Shown here: one piece after another, positions 20,072-29,752 of the stretch
How positions within the stretch are numbered: position 1 is the first letter of the stretch
Layout of the letters: each line of letters opens with the position of its first letter
Origin: an uncultured Rhodospirillales bacterium
Lineage (GTDB): Bacteria; Pseudomonadota; Alphaproteobacteria; Ferrovibrionales; Ferrovibrionaceae
Length of the DNA stretch: 43,701 nucleotides
Direction of reading: 5' to 3'
Assembly (NCBI GenBank): GCA_937905845.1
Contig: CALCYJ010000311.1
Span: forward strand, 1-43,701
Program-made: the position numbers and the translations under genes
Notes under the pieces: generated by a model
The model's input: the letters and a program-made list of their open reading frames with translations, nothing else
Told to the model about the DNA's origin: nothing
Databases searched by the model: none

Positions 20072-20092
20072 GCGCCCCGGCCCCGCCCGCCT

Positions 20093-21058
20093 CTAATCCT
20101 TGCCCATGAGGTGGCGGGCCTTGAGCCAGCGCACCGTGCCGGTATGCGAGCGCATGGCGATGGATTCGGGGGTGATGCCGCCGGGCACCCGCCGCACCCC
20201 TTCGAGCATGGCGCCGTCGGTAACGCCGGTGGCGGCGAACATCACATCGCCCCCCGCCATGTCCATCATCGTGTAGATGCGGTTGAAGTCCTTGATGCCG
20301 AGGCGGACGGCGCGGGCGCGCTCGTCGTCGTTGCGGAACAGCAGCCGCCCCTGCATCTGGCCGCCGATGCAGCGCAGCGCCGCCGCCGCCAGCACCCCTT
20401 CCGGCGCGCCGCCCGAACCCATGTAGATATCGACGCCGGTGGAGGGATCGGAAGTGGCGATGACGCCGGCGACATCGCCGTCGGTGATCAGCTTCACCCG
20501 CACGCCGGCGGCGCGGCAGGTGGCGATCAGCTCGGCATGGCGCGGCCGATCGAGGATGCAGACCACGAGATCGCTCATCGCGATTCCCTTGGCCCTTGCC
20601 GTCGCCTCGAGATTTTCCGCCGGCGGCGCGTCGAGATGCACCAGCCCATCGGGCAGGCCGCCGCCGACCGCGATCTTGTCCATATAGACGTCGGGCGCAT
20701 TGAGGAAGGATCCCGCCTCGCCGAAGGCCAGAACCGCCATGGCGTTCGGCCCGCCCTTGGCGGTGAGCGTCGTGCCTTCGAGCGGATCGAGGGCGATATC
20801 GATTTTCATCTTGGTGCCCGCGCCCACCTTCTCGCCGATATAGAGCATCGGCGCCTCGTCGCGCTCGCCCTCGCCGATCACCACGGTGCCGTCGATATCC
20901 ATCTTGTTCAGCGCCTGGCGCATCGCATCGACCGCGGCCTGGTCGGCCGCCTTCTCGTCGCCCCGGCCCATCAGCCGCGAAGCCGCGATCGCCGCCGCTT
21001 CGGTGACCCGGACGGCTTCGAGGATCAGATTGCGCTCCATGGCGGGTTTCTTGGCCAT
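20093..21058 (-). CDS. glpX: Class II fructose-1,6-bisphosphatase
   Basis: Hydrolyses fructose-1,6-bisphosphate in gluconeogenesis (some class II enzymes also use sedoheptulose-1,7-bisphosphate). Seen: 321 residues. Metal and active-site residues line up with E. coli GlpX: Asp34, Glu63 in VVIGEGERDEAPM, and Asp91 and Glu94 in ALDPLEGTT. Lies 13 bases after hom and 21 before recJ, so very likely in one operon. No class I enzyme is seen in the window. Confidence 0.95.
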   Translation of the reverse strand: MAKKPAMERNLILEAVRVTEAAAIAASRLMGRGDEKAADQAAVDAMRQALNKMDIDGTVVIGEGERDEAPMLYIGEKVGAGTKMKIDIALDPLEGTTLTAKGGPNAMAVLAFGEAGSFLNAPDVYMDKIAVGGGLPDGLVHLDAPPAENLEATARAKGIAMSDLVVCILDRPRHAELIATCRAAGVRVKLITDGDVAGVIATSDPSTGVDIYMGSGGAPEGVLAAAALRCIGGQMQGRLLFRNDDERARAVRLGIKDFNRIYTMMDMAGGDVMFAATGVTDGAMLEGVRRVPGGITPESIAMRSHTGTVRWLKARHLMGKD

Positions 21059-21071
21059 CTGTCTCTCAACC

Positions 21072-22370
21072 TCACAATTGCTCGATGCGGATCATGCGCG
21101 CAGGCTCCAGGACGGCGTCAAGACCGGCGATGCGCTCCAGGGCGCGCAGCATCGCCACCTCCACCGTTTCGTGCGTGATCATCACCACCGGCACCGACTG
21201 CCCCGGCGCCGCGGCGCGGCCGTGCTGGAGCAGCGATGCGATGGAGATCCGCTCGTCGCGCAGCACGGCGGTGATATCGGCGATCACGCCCGGCCGGTCG
21301 GAAACCATCAGCCGCACGTAATAGGGCCCGACATGCGCCGCCATGGGCGAGGCCGCCAGGGTCTTGAGCGATGCTGTCGGCACGCCGAAGGCCGGCGCCC
21401 GGCGGCCCGAGGCGATATCGGCGAGATCGGCCACCACCGCCGAGGCGGTCGGCCCGGCGCCGGCGCCGCGGCCCGAGAACATGGTGCGATCGGCGAGGTT
21501 GCCTTCCACCACCACGGCGTTGAAGACATCCGAAACATGGGCGATGGCGCTGTCGGCGTCGATCATGCACGGGTGCACCCGCTGCTCCAGCCCGAGCGGC
21601 GTCAGCCGCGCGATCGCCAGCAGCTTGATGCAATAGCCAAGCTCGCGCGCAAAGGCGATATCGCGGGCCGAGACATGGCGGATGCCCTCGACATGGACGG
21701 AAGGAAAATTCACCCGGGCGTTGAAGGCGAGGCTCGCGAGCAGCGCCAGCTTGTGGGCGGCATCGATACCATCGACATCGAAGCCCGGATCGGCCTCGGC
21801 ATAGCCCAGGCTCTGCGCCTCCGCCAGCACGGCGGCGAAGTCGCGTCCCTGCTCCTGCATCTGGGTCAGGATGTAGTTCGACGTGCCGTTGAGGATGCCG
21901 AAGACGCGGCTGATGGCATTGGCCGCGAGCCCTTCGCGGATCGCCTTGACGATGGGGATGCCGCCGGCGACCGCCGCCTCGAAGGCGAGGGCGACGCCCG
22001 CGCTCTCCGCCGCCTCGGCCAGCGCCGTGCCATGGATGGCGAGCAGCGCCTTGTTCGCGGTCACCACCGGCTTGCCGCGCGCGAGCGCCGCCTCGACGAG
22101 CGATCTCGCCACGCCCTCGGCGCCGCCGATCAGCTCCACCACCACCTCGACCGCGGGGTCGGCGGCAAGCGCCAGCGGATCGTCGTGCCAGCGCACCGCC
22201 GAGAGGTCGATGCCCCGGTCCTTGTCGCGCGAGCGCGCCGAAACCGCCACCACCCTCAGGCGCCGGCCGCTGCGCTGTTCCAGCGTCGGGGCTTCCGCCG
22301 CCAAAAGCCCGAACACGCCCGCGCCGACGGTGCCGAGCCCGGCGATGCCGATGTTCAGCGGCAGCGTCAA
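21072..22370 (-). CDS. hom: Homoserine dehydrogenase, TTG start
   Basis: NAD(P)H-dependent reduction of aspartate semialdehyde to homoserine, the branch point to threonine and methionine. Seen: 432 residues. Rossmann motif GLGTVG at 11-16, catalytic region with KPVVTANKALLA and DPGFDVDGIDAAHKLALLA, and a C-terminal ACT domain (from about 350) for feedback control, probably by threonine. The frame begins at a TTG whose TTGA overlaps the alaC stop by four bases, implying translational coupling. Longer readings run into alaC and are not plausible. Confidence 0.94.
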   Translation of the reverse strand: MTLPLNIGIAGLGTVGAGVFGLLAAEAPTLEQRSGRRLRVVAVSARSRDKDRGIDLSAVRWHDDPLALAADPAVEVVVELIGGAEGVARSLVEAALARGKPVVTANKALLAIHGTALAEAAESAGVALAFEAAVAGGIPIVKAIREGLAANAISRVFGILNGTSNYILTQMQEQGRDFAAVLAEAQSLGYAEADPGFDVDGIDAAHKLALLASLAFNARVNFPSVHVEGIRHVSARDIAFARELGYCIKLLAIARLTPLGLEQRVHPCMIDADSAIAHVSDVFNAVVVEGNLADRTMFSGRGAGAGPTASAVVADLADIASGRRAPAFGVPTASLKTLAASPMAAHVGPYYVRLMVSDRPGVIADITAVLRDERISIASLLQHGRAAAPGQSVPVVMITHETVEVAMLRALERIAGLDAVLEPARMIRIEQL

Positions 22371-23596
22371 GATGCCATCGCCTGCTTCTCGATCCCCTCC
22401 AAGCGGGCCGCAGCCCGGCCGGGATCGGTCAGGAGGCGGCGGATGCTCTTGCAGGCCTGACGGATGCGCTGTTCGTTCTCCACCAGCGCGATGCGCACAT
22501 GGCCATCGCCGTATTCGCCGAAGCCGATGCCCGGCGCCACCGCCACCTTGGCCTCCTGGAGCAGCAGCTTGGAAAATTCCAGCGAGCCCAGGGCGGCGAA
22601 GGCCGGCGGGATCGGCGCCCAGGCGAACATGCTGGCCTTGGGGCACGGCACGTCCCAGCCCGCCTGCGCCAGGCCCTTGATCAGCACGTCGCGGCGCGTC
22701 CGATAGATCTCCCGCACCTCGGCGACGCATTCCTGCGGTCCGTTGAGGGCGGCGGTCGCCGCCACCTGGATGGGGGTGAAGGCGCCGTAGTCGAGATAGG
22801 ATTTGATCCGGGTCAGCGCCTGCACCAGCCGGCGGTTGCCGGTGGCGAAGCCGACGCGCCAGCCCGGCATCGAATAGGTCTTGGACAGGCTGGTGAATTC
22901 GATCGCCACGTCCTTGGCGCCGGGGATTTGCAGAATCGAGGGCGGCAGCACCCCGTCGAAATAAATCTCGGAATAGGCAAGGTCGGACAGGACATAGAGG
23001 CCGCGGCTGCGGGCGAATTCCACCACCTCGCCATAGAAGTCGAGACCAACGGTCATCGCCGTGGGATTGGCCGGGAAGCTCACCACCAGGGCGACCGGCG
23101 CCGGCACGGAATGGCGCATGGCGCGCTCCAGCCCGGCCAGGAAATCCACCTCGGGGCCGATCTGTACGTGGCGGATCACCGCCCCGGCGATGATGAAGCC
23201 ATAGGGATGGATGGGATAGCTCGGGTTGGGCACCAGGATCGTGTCGCCCGGCGTCGTGATGGCCATGGCGAGATTGGCCAGGCCCTCCTTGGAACCGAGG
23301 GTGACGACGGTCTCGCCGTCGGGATCGATCTCGACGCCGAAGCGCCGGCCGTAATAGGCCGCCACCGCCTTGCGCAGGCCGGGAATGCCGCGCGAGGTGG
23401 AATAGCGATGGGTTTTCGGATTGTGCACCGCCTCGATCATCTTTTCGACGATATGGGGCGGCGTCGGCATGTCGGGATTGCCCATGCCGAAATCGATGAT
23501 GTCGTCACCACACGCTCGCGCCCGGGCCTTCATCCGGTTGACTTCCTCGAAGACGTAGGGCGGCAGGCGTTTGATGCGGTGAAATTCGGGGTCCAT
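22367..23596 (-). CDS. alaC: AlaC-like / LL-diaminopimelate-type aminotransferase
   Basis: PLP-dependent class I aminotransferase of 409 residues. Seen: N-terminus FHRIKRLPPYVFEEV, FGMGNPDMPTPPHIV, substrate/PLP residues NPT and Asp205, and the Schiff-base Lys239 in SLSKTYSMPGWR. It is close along its whole length to E. coli AlaC, a glutamate-pyruvate aminotransferase; automatic pipelines often call this family LL-diaminopimelate aminotransferase. Coupling to hom would suit a role in aspartate-family or alanine synthesis, but substrate is not decided by sequence. First gene of the alaC-hom-glpX-recJ run. Confidence 0.88.
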   Translation of the reverse strand: MDPEFHRIKRLPPYVFEEVNRMKARARACGDDIIDFGMGNPDMPTPPHIVEKMIEAVHNPKTHRYSTSRGIPGLRKAVAAYYGRRFGVEIDPDGETVVTLGSKEGLANLAMAITTPGDTILVPNPSYPIHPYGFIIAGAVIRHVQIGPEVDFLAGLERAMRHSVPAPVALVVSFPANPTAMTVGLDFYGEVVEFARSRGLYVLSDLAYSEIYFDGVLPPSILQIPGAKDVAIEFTSLSKTYSMPGWRVGFATGNRRLVQALTRIKSYLDYGAFTPIQVAATAALNGPQECVAEVREIYRTRRDVLIKGLAQAGWDVPCPKASMFAWAPIPPAFAALGSLEFSKLLLQEAKVAVAPGIGFGEYGDGHVRIALVENEQRIRQACKSIRRLLTDPGRAAARLEGIEKQAMAS

Positions 23597-23833
23597 GGTT
23601 TCGACCGTTTGCGAGAGAGGGTCACACGATAGCGCGTTTTCCGGGCTGGCAACCGGGGCTTGCATATCCAGCGGAAGACGCCTAGCCGGCGGCGAGATCA
23701 CCGAGCGGTATTTCGCCGCACGCCATAGGCCTGTTCCGCCACGTACGCATAACGGGTCGCGGGGCCGCCCGCCCGGTGACAGGTCGGCCGCCCGCCACCG
23801 GCGTCCCAACCCTGGTGTTTACCCCATCCGCGG

Positions 23834-25186
23834 TTAATTTTCGAGGAAGATTTCCACCCGCTGCGCCGCATCCGGCGAGGCGGCGGCACCGGCATCAGCC
23901 TCGGGTCCGGGCATCTCGCGGGCTTCGACGAAAACATCCCCCGGCCGCACGCCGGAGCGCTCCAGCGCTTCCGCCACCGCCACCGCGCGGCGATCGGCCA
24001 GATCGAAGGCGGCGATCTTGCGCGCCCCCTCGCCTGCCGCCGCACTCTCGGCCGGCGCGGCATAGCCGACCACCCGCAGCGTACCGCCCTGGCGGTGATA
24101 ATCCTGCACCAGACGGGCCAAGAGCGGGCGCTCGCCCGGCGCAAGACGGCTGGAACCCCGGCTGAACTCCACGGTGCCGCCCAGCCTGGACCCGGCGGCG
24201 CCGAAGGCACCGGCCGAGCGGGACGCCACCATGGCCGCACCACTCGCAGTGGCCGCGCCACCGGCGGTGCGGATGGCGGCATTATAGCTTTGCTGCACGA
24301 CGGGCGGCACGCTGGTGGCGAACTGACCGACCGGCGCCGCTGTCGAGGGCGCGAAGCCGGCGCTCTGCGGTCCCGCGACCTGATTTGCCGCCGAGGCCCT
24401 GAGCTGCGCCTGATAGACCTGCTCGGCCGAAGCCGGCTGCGGTGCGACCGCCGCGGGCGGTGCGACCGCCGCGGGCGCCGCAACGGGCGGCGCGGCCGCG
24501 GCGGGCTGCGCGGCCGCAACAGATGGTTTCATGGCCGGCGCAGCGGGCACGGCCGGCGCAGGCGTCGCGGCGGCGGCGGGCAGCGGCGCAACCGGCGCCG
24601 TGGCGACGGATCCGAGCGGCGCCGTGCCGGCCGGCGGTGTCGATGAAGCCGGTGACGCCGGTGACGCTGAGGGTACCGGTGGCGCGGCCGGGATTGCCGC
24701 GGCGGCCGGTGCAGGCGCCGGTGCAGGCGGGGGCACGGACGGCGTCGCGGGCGGATTGGTGGCGGCGCTGCTATCGGGCGAGGGTCCGGCGCGCAAGGTC
24801 TGGTCGGTATATTCGGCGGCCGAGCGGTCGGCGACCAGCCCCTTCATGTCGGCCGCCCGGGCTGCCGTCGGCGAGATGGTCGGCCGCGGCGGCACATTGG
24901 CGAGGTTCGGCGTCGTCGCCGGCTCGGACGCCGCCGTCTTGGCCATGGCCTGGGTCTGCGGGCTCATGGGCTGGGGCGGCGGCGCTTCGTCGTCATCGCC
25001 CGTCACCAGGCCGACGGTGCTGTGATACCAGTGGACGGGATTGGCCCAGTCCGGCACGTCGCTGCACCCTTGCAGGAACGTGAGCGCCAAGGCCGCCGCC
25101 GCCAGGACCGCAATGCGCCGGCCCGACCGCAGGCCGACCGCCGCTTCCCCGTCACCCCGATGCGCTCGTCCCGCCACCTTGACCAT
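23834..25186 (-). CDS. OmpA-family lipoprotein with long Pro/Ala-rich linker
   Basis: Predicted outer-membrane lipoprotein of 450 residues. Seen: a basic N-region, hydrophobic core and lipobox LQGC with Cys41 as lipidation site. Residues about 70-330 are strongly biased to Ala, Pro and Ser. The C-terminal OmpA-like domain (about 340-445) runs from GTVEFSRGSSRLAPGERPLL through LRVVGYAAP to RRAVAVAEALERSGV. The domain typically binds peptidoglycan, so a tether between outer membrane and wall is inferred. The start at 25186 is uncertain; 25228 and internal codons are possible. Downstream of the carbonic anhydrase gene on the same strand. Confidence 0.8.
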   Translation of the reverse strand: MVKVAGRAHRGDGEAAVGLRSGRRIAVLAAAALALTFLQGCSDVPDWANPVHWYHSTVGLVTGDDDEAPPPQPMSPQTQAMAKTAASEPATTPNLANVPPRPTISPTAARAADMKGLVADRSAAEYTDQTLRAGPSPDSSAATNPPATPSVPPPAPAPAPAAAAIPAAPPVPSASPASPASSTPPAGTAPLGSVATAPVAPLPAAAATPAPAVPAAPAMKPSVAAAQPAAAAPPVAAPAAVAPPAAVAPQPASAEQVYQAQLRASAANQVAGPQSAGFAPSTAAPVGQFATSVPPVVQQSYNAAIRTAGGAATASGAAMVASRSAGAFGAAGSRLGGTVEFSRGSSRLAPGERPLLARLVQDYHRQGGTLRVVGYAAPAESAAAGEGARKIAAFDLADRRAVAVAEALERSGVRPGDVFVEAREMPGPEADAGAAASPDAAQRVEIFLEN

Positions 25187-25244
25187 CCTCGCATGAGAGC
25201 CCGCCGGCCCGGGGGCGCAGTCTGCCACGATCGGCGTGCGCAGG

Positions 25245-25808
25245 CTACCCCTCGTCGCCCGTTTGCAGCGCCGCCAGGCGCGGTTCGCTCAGGGCCTGGC
25301 GATACTCCGCTCCGAGTTCCACGTAATGCCGGGCGATATCGGTGAAGCCGGCCAGATCGGCCGCTTTCAAGCGGCGCAGGAAGATCGCCGGCCGGCCGCC
25401 CCACAACTCGCCCGCCGGCACCCGCTTGCGCGGCGCCACCAGCGCCCCCGCCGCCACCATCGCGCCGCTCTCCACCACGGCGCCGTCCATCACCACCGCG
25501 CCCATGCCGATGAAGCAGCCGTCTTCGAGGCGGCAGCCGTGGATCAGCGCCATATGCCCGATCGTGACATCGGCGCCGATCACCGTCTCGTATTTCGCCC
25601 GCGTGACATGGACCACGGTGCCGTCCTGGATATTGGTGCCGGCGCCGACGCGAATGGCATGGACATCGCCGCGCAGCACGCACTGGAACCAGATGCTGGC
25701 GCCCGGGCCGATCTCGACATCGCCGATCACGGCCGCGCCGGGCGCGATGAAGGCCTCGCCGCTGATCCTGGGCCGCTTGTCGCGATAGGGCAGGATCAGC
25801 CCGCTCAT
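25245..25808 (-). CDS. Gamma carbonic anhydrase family protein
   Basis: Left-handed beta-helix hexapeptide protein of 187 residues. Seen: many hexapeptide turns (GDVEIGPGASIWF, IRVGAGTNIQDG) and the three zinc-ligand-type His residues, His67, His85 and His90, spaced as in Cam-type enzymes. It may hydrate carbon dioxide or act as a YrdA/CaiE-like protein with unknown substrate; the family is often annotated gamma carbonic anhydrase. The ATG overlaps the argC stop by four bases (ATGA), indicating coupling. Confidence 0.9.
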   Translation of the reverse strand: MSGLILPYRDKRPRISGEAFIAPGAAVIGDVEIGPGASIWFQCVLRGDVHAIRVGAGTNIQDGTVVHVTRAKYETVIGADVTIGHMALIHGCRLEDGCFIGMGAVVMDGAVVESGAMVAAGALVAPRKRVPAGELWGGRPAIFLRRLKAADLAGFTDIARHYVELGAEYRQALSEPRLAALQTGDEG

Positions 25809-26863
25809 GGGAACAGCGGCGCCTGTTCGAGCCCCGTCGTCTCCGCCAGGCCGAGCGCGAGGTTCATGTTCTGCACCGCCTGGCCCGACGCGCCCTTCAC
25901 CAGATTGTCGATGGCCGAAACCAGGATCGCCCGCCCCGCCGTCCGGCCGGCGAAAATGCCGATGAGGCAATGGTTGGAGCCGCGGACATGGCGCGTCGCG
26001 GGCGTCATGCCCTGGGCCACCACGCGCACGAACGGCTCGGCGGCATAGCGGCGGAGCAGCGTCGCCCGCAGGTCCTCCACTCCGGCGCCGTTCGCCGTGC
26101 GGACATAGATGGTCGAGAGGATGCCGCGGTTCATCGGCACCAGATGCGGGGTGAAGGTGACGGCCACGGGACGCTTCGCCGCGATCGCGAGCTGCTGCTC
26201 GATCTCGGGCGCATGGCGATGGCCGGTGAGGCCGTAGGGATGGATGCCCTCCGCCACTTCGGCGAACAGGCTCGCTTCCTTGGCGGCGCGCCCCGCCCCG
26301 CTCACTCCCGACTTGGCATCGATGATGATGTCGTCGGGATCGATCTGGCCGGCTTCGAGCAGCGGCACCAGGGGAAGCTGCGCGCCGGTCGGATAGCAGC
26401 CCGGACAGGCGATGAGCCGGGCGGTGGCGAGCGCCTCGCGGGCAAGCTCGGTCAGGCCGTAGACGGCGCCGGGCTGAAGCTCGGGCGCGCGGTGGGCATG
26501 GCCGTACCATTCGGCGTAAAGGGCGGGATCGGCCAGGCGGAAATCGGCTGAAAGATCGATCACCAGCAGATGCGCCGGCAGGGCCGCCACCACCTCCTGC
26601 GTCGTCCCGTGCGGCAGGGCGCAGAACACCACATCGACGCCACTCCAATCGACATCGGCGATGGCGACGAGATCGGGCAGGCCTAAGCCGCCCAAATGGG
26701 GAAAGACCGCCGTCACCGGCTCGCCGGCGCGGCGGTCGGCGGTCAGCGCCACGAGACGCACCGATGCGTGCCGGACCAGCAGGCGCAGCAATTCCGCGCC
26801 GGTATAGCCGCTGGCGCCGAGAATGGCCACCCGTACCCTGCCGTCGTCTCCAACCCTCACCAT
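25805..26863 (-). CDS. argC: N-acetyl-gamma-glutamyl-phosphate reductase
   Basis: Third step of arginine synthesis: NADPH reduction of N-acetylglutamyl-phosphate to the semialdehyde. Seen: 352 residues, normal for the long type 1 enzyme. NADP motif ILGASGYTGAEL at 14-25, catalytic Cys156 in ACPGCYPTG, then KSGVSGAGR and the conserved PHLVPMNRGI. Start at 26863 follows AAGGATGCGGCG. Placed 134 bases after rpsI, a pairing common in alphaproteobacteria. Confidence 0.96.
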   Translation of the reverse strand: MVRVGDDGRVRVAILGASGYTGAELLRLLVRHASVRLVALTADRRAGEPVTAVFPHLGGLGLPDLVAIADVDWSGVDVVFCALPHGTTQEVVAALPAHLLVIDLSADFRLADPALYAEWYGHAHRAPELQPGAVYGLTELAREALATARLIACPGCYPTGAQLPLVPLLEAGQIDPDDIIIDAKSGVSGAGRAAKEASLFAEVAEGIHPYGLTGHRHAPEIEQQLAIAAKRPVAVTFTPHLVPMNRGILSTIYVRTANGAGVEDLRATLLRRYAAEPFVRVVAQGMTPATRHVRGSNHCLIGIFAGRTAGRAILVSAIDNLVKGASGQAVQNMNLALGLAETTGLEQAPLFP

Positions 26864-26997
26864 CGCCGCATCCTTAATCTTGCCCTGGGCTGGGAAGAAC
26901 CAATCCCAGGAACGATAGCCCCTCACGCGCCAACGGGCGACCCGCGAGGAGCCCTTCCGATCCATCCGGCCGGAAATTTCCGGACCGCGGCGCGCCT

Positions 26998-27471
26998 TCA
27001 GCGTTTCGAGAACTGGAAGCTTCGGCGGGCCTTCGCCTTGCCGTACTTCTTGCGCTCGACGACGCGACTGTCGCGGGTCAGGAAGCCGCCCGATTTCAGC
27101 ACCGGCCGCAGGCCCGGCTCGTAATAGGTCAGCGCCCGGCTGATGCCATGACGCACGGCGCCGGCCTGGCCCGACAGGCCACCGCCCTTCACCGTGCACC
27201 AGACGTCGTACTGCTCGCTGCGGTTGGCGACGAGGAAAGGCTGCGCCAACAGCATGCGCAGCACCGGCCGCGCGAAATAGGTATTGCTGTCGCGGCCGTT
27301 GATGACCATGCGCCCCGAGCCCGGCTTGAGCCAGACGCGCGCCACCGCGTTCTTCCGCTTGCCGGTGGCATAGGAGCGGCCCTGGGCATCGATCTTCGTC
27401 TCGGCCGCCTCGGGCTTGCTCTCCACCTTGGCCAGGCCCCTCAGATCTTCCAGCGTGCGGGTCTCCGCCAT
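26998..27471 (-). CDS. rpsI: 30S ribosomal protein S9
   Basis: Component of the small-subunit head, near the P-site tRNA. Seen: 157 residues; an N-terminal extension of about 30 residues typical of alphaproteobacteria, then [19 protein letters not shown] and the basic C-terminal tail ending SFQFSKR, whose last residues reach the P site. Starts two bases after the rplM stop. Confidence 0.98.
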   Translation of the reverse strand: MAETRTLEDLRGLAKVESKPEAAETKIDAQGRSYATGKRKNAVARVWLKPGSGRMVINGRDSNTYFARPVLRMLLAQPFLVANRSEQYDVWCTVKGGGLSGQAGAVRHGISRALTYYEPGLRPVLKSGGFLTRDSRVVERKKYGKAKARRSFQFSKR

Positions 27472-27473
27472 GC

Positions 27474-27941
27474 TCAGGCACTCCTCGAATTCTTGCGGTT
27501 CAGCGACGCGATATCCACGACCTCGGGCTGTTGCGCGGCATGGGGATGCTCGGCGCCGGCATAGACCCTGAGATTGCCAAGCTGGCGGCGCGCCAGCGCG
27601 CTATCCTTGGGCAGCATGCGCTCCACCGCCTTCTCGATCACCCGGTTGGGGTGCTTGCCGTCGAGGATCTTGCCGAGCGTGCGGCCCTTGATGCCGCCGG
27701 GATAGCCGGTATGCCAGTAGAAGACTTCCCGCTCCCGCTTGCGACCGGTGAGCTGCACCTTCTCGGCATTGATGATGACGACATTGTCGCCGCAATCGAC
27801 ATGGGCGGTGTAGTTCGGCCGGTGCTTGCCCCGCAGGCGCAGGGCGACCAGGGTCGCGAGGCGGCCCAGCACCAGGCCATCGGCATCGATCAAGACCCAC
27901 TTCTTGACCACGTCGGCCGGCTTCATCGAAAAGGTTTTCAT
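27474..27941 (-). CDS. rplM: 50S ribosomal protein L13
   Basis: Early-assembling large-subunit protein. Seen: 155 residues from [19 protein letters not shown]; the body contains [26 protein letters not shown] and RMLPK. The start at 27941 matches the usual alphaproteobacterial N-terminus, so an in-frame ATG 30 bases upstream is not used. First gene of the rplM-rpsI pair. Confidence 0.98.
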   Translation of the reverse strand: MKTFSMKPADVVKKWVLIDADGLVLGRLATLVALRLRGKHRPNYTAHVDCGDNVVIINAEKVQLTGRKREREVFYWHTGYPGGIKGRTLGKILDGKHPNRVIEKAVERMLPKDSALARRQLGNLRVYAGAEHPHAAQQPEVVDIASLNRKNSRSA

Positions 27942-28056
27942 AGGCGCAGATCCCAAGGACTGGCGGAGCACGGGAGATCAGGAAACGCCGGCGGCGCCGG
28001 TCGATCGACCGGACCCTTGAGGCCGAGCCATGCCATCCCTCACTCCGAGGCGCCGG

Positions 28057-28084
28057 AAGATAGCAGACCGCTAAGGCCTGTCAA
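28057..28084 (-). promoter_or_regulatory. Sigma-70-type promoter of rplM-rpsI
   Basis: Minus strand TTGACA (28084-28079), a 16-base spacer, and TATCTT (28062-28057). The leader would be about 108 bases, long enough for ribosomal-protein control, but no specific structure was identified. Confidence 0.7.
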
Positions 28085-28221
28085 CCGGAATTGGCGTTGA
28101 AATTACAGAATGTTAGAATGCGGTATCCTGGTAGTCAGAGGGCGGATCCCGCATCGATCCTGAAGGAATCCCGTCGCCGATGCCTCGACTTGACCCTCCG
28201 GCTCCGACATCCGCTCCGGCC

Positions 28222-28647
28222 TCAGCTTCGGCCGGGCGGGATCGAATAGGTCATGGTCGAATGGGCGACCGGCTCGCCCTCGCCCTCGCTATAGAGCGAA
28301 ACCTCCCCCACCAGCAGGCGCTTGCCGCGCTTGAGCACCCGCGCCTTGGCGATCATGTCGCGGGTCGCCGACGGCTTGCGCAGGAAATTGATGTTGAGGC
28401 TGGTGGTGACCGCCAGCGCCACCGGCCCAAGCTGCGCCAGCGTGAGCGCGTACATCGTATTGTCGCACAGCGCCATCTGCGTCATGCCCGAGACCGTGCC
28501 GCCCGGGCGCAGATGCTGCTCGCCGATCGGCATGCGCACCGTCACCGAGCCGTTCTCCACCTGCTCCACCCGCATGCGCATGGGCTCGATCTGGGGAAAA
28601 TGCTCGGCCAGGAAGCTCTGCACTTCCGTCACCGACATCACAGCCAT
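28222..28647 (-). CDS. PaaI-family hotdog thioesterase
   Basis: Predicted acyl-CoA thioesterase of 141 residues. Seen: one 4HBT/hotdog domain with the family helix GGTVSGMTQMALCDNTMY, whose Asp is the expected catalytic residue, and a strand region ALAVTTSLNINFLRKP. The ATG at 28647 is preceded by GGGAGGGG; a second ATG three codons on is possible. Acyl substrate is unknown. It is divergent from the crotonase-like gene. Confidence 0.88.
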   Translation of the reverse strand: MAVMSVTEVQSFLAEHFPQIEPMRMRVEQVENGSVTVRMPIGEQHLRPGGTVSGMTQMALCDNTMYALTLAQLGPVALAVTTSLNINFLRKPSATRDMIAKARVLKRGKRLLVGEVSLYSEGEGEPVAHSTMTYSIPPGRS

Positions 28648-28945
28648 CGCAGCCCCTCCCGTCGCAGCGCCGACAGCGGTCTTCCGCCGACAGTTACGCT
28701 AGCCAATGACGGGGCCGCAATCAACTGATAGGACTTCATCTCGCCGCGAATCATCTTCACAAGAGAGAAAAATAACGATCAATACACTTTATAGGAGCAA
28801 GAAGCGAGACTTTCCCGCCGCAAAAGCCACGGCGATACCGGCCTCCCCGAAGCCGCATCCGCGCGGCTCCCGGGCTGGTCATGGCCGGGCAGGAGCGCTA
28901 TCATCCGCGCCGATGCCCTGACATTTTGCGCATCGGGAGATTTTC
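28648..28945. other. Divergent intergenic region, thioesterase / crotonase-like gene
   Basis: No gene. An AT-richer patch at about 28725-28810 probably holds the promoter of the plus-strand gene (for example TATAGG at 28790), but no clear -35 pairs with it. A GC-rich, hairpin-prone leader follows up to the ribosome site GGGAG before 28946. Confidence 0.45.
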
Positions 28946-29752
28946 ATGAACCTATTGGAAACGACTATTGGTACGACCGAACCTATACTTTTACGACATG
29001 ATTCTGACAGCATTACAACCTTGACCCTGAACCGGCCGGCCGCCCGCAATGCCTTGAGCACCGGGCTGATGACGGCGTTGCAGGCGGCACTCGATGCCAT
29101 CGCCGGCGATCCCGCGGTCAAGGTGGTGGTGATCCGGGGCAGCGGCACCGCCTTCTGCGCCGGCCACGATTTGCGCGAGATCCGGGCGACGCCGACGCCT
29201 GCCGCCTACGAGGCGCTGTTCGCCCAGTGCAGCAGGCTGATGCAGAGCCTGGTCCGCCTGCCCCAGCCGGTGATCGCCGCGGTGAACGGCGTGGCCTCCG
29301 CCGCCGGCTGCCAGCTCGTCGCCACCTGCGATCTCGCGGTCGCGGCCGAGAGTGCGCGCTTCGCGACGCCCGGGGTGCATATCGGTCTGTTCTGCTCGAC
29401 GCCGATGGTGGCGCTCTCGCGCAATGTCGGGCGCAAGCACGCCATGGAGATGCTGCTGACGGGCGAGATGGTCGATGCCTATGGCGCGCTTCGCTTCGGC
29501 CTCGTCAACCGGGCGGTGCCCGATGCCGAGCTGGACGAGGCGGTGGGCAAGCTTGCCGCCGTCATCGCGTCCAAGTCGGCGCTGACGCTGCGCATCGGCA
29601 AGGAGGCTTTCTACCGCCAGCTCGAACAGGATCTGGCCGGCGCCTATGATTATGCGAGCGAAGTGATGACGCGCAACATGCTGGCACGCGATGCCGAGGA
29701 AGGGATCGACGCCTTCCTCGCCAAGCGGCCACCGGTCTGGCAGGGCTGCTGA
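28946..29752 (+). CDS. Crotonase-fold protein, ECHDC3-like, catalytic Glu residues absent
   Basis: Enoyl-CoA hydratase/isomerase superfamily, 268 residues. The oxyanion-hole segments are present (FCAGHDLREI near 70-79 and VASAAGCQLV near 116-125), so CoA-thioester binding is likely. The two catalytic glutamates of classical enoyl-CoA hydratase are replaced: Gln123 (GCQL) and Gly143 (TPGV). This pattern, with HIGLFCSTP, matches the ECHDC3-like subgroup, whose reaction is poorly known. GGGAG lies six bases before the ATG. Its stop overlaps the start of the CoA-binding gene by one base, and metY follows. Confidence 0.88.
   Translation: MNLLETTIGTTEPILLRHDSDSITTLTLNRPAARNALSTGLMTALQAALDAIAGDPAVKVVVIRGSGTAFCAGHDLREIRATPTPAAYEALFAQCSRLMQSLVRLPQPVIAAVNGVASAAGCQLVATCDLAVAAESARFATPGVHIGLFCSTPMVALSRNVGRKHAMEMLLTGEMVDAYGALRFGLVNRAVPDAELDEAVGKLAAVIASKSALTLRIGKEAFYRQLEQDLAGAYDYASEVMTRNMLARDAEEGIDAFLAKRPPVWQGC

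Noticed and set aside
28780-28870. GCAAAAGCCACGG in the leader of the crotonase-like gene as a c-di-GMP (GEMM-I) riboswitch, or a SAM-II switch for metY
   Set aside because: Only a short core resembles GEMM-I; the other conserved parts and pairing are missing. Nothing matches SAM-II.
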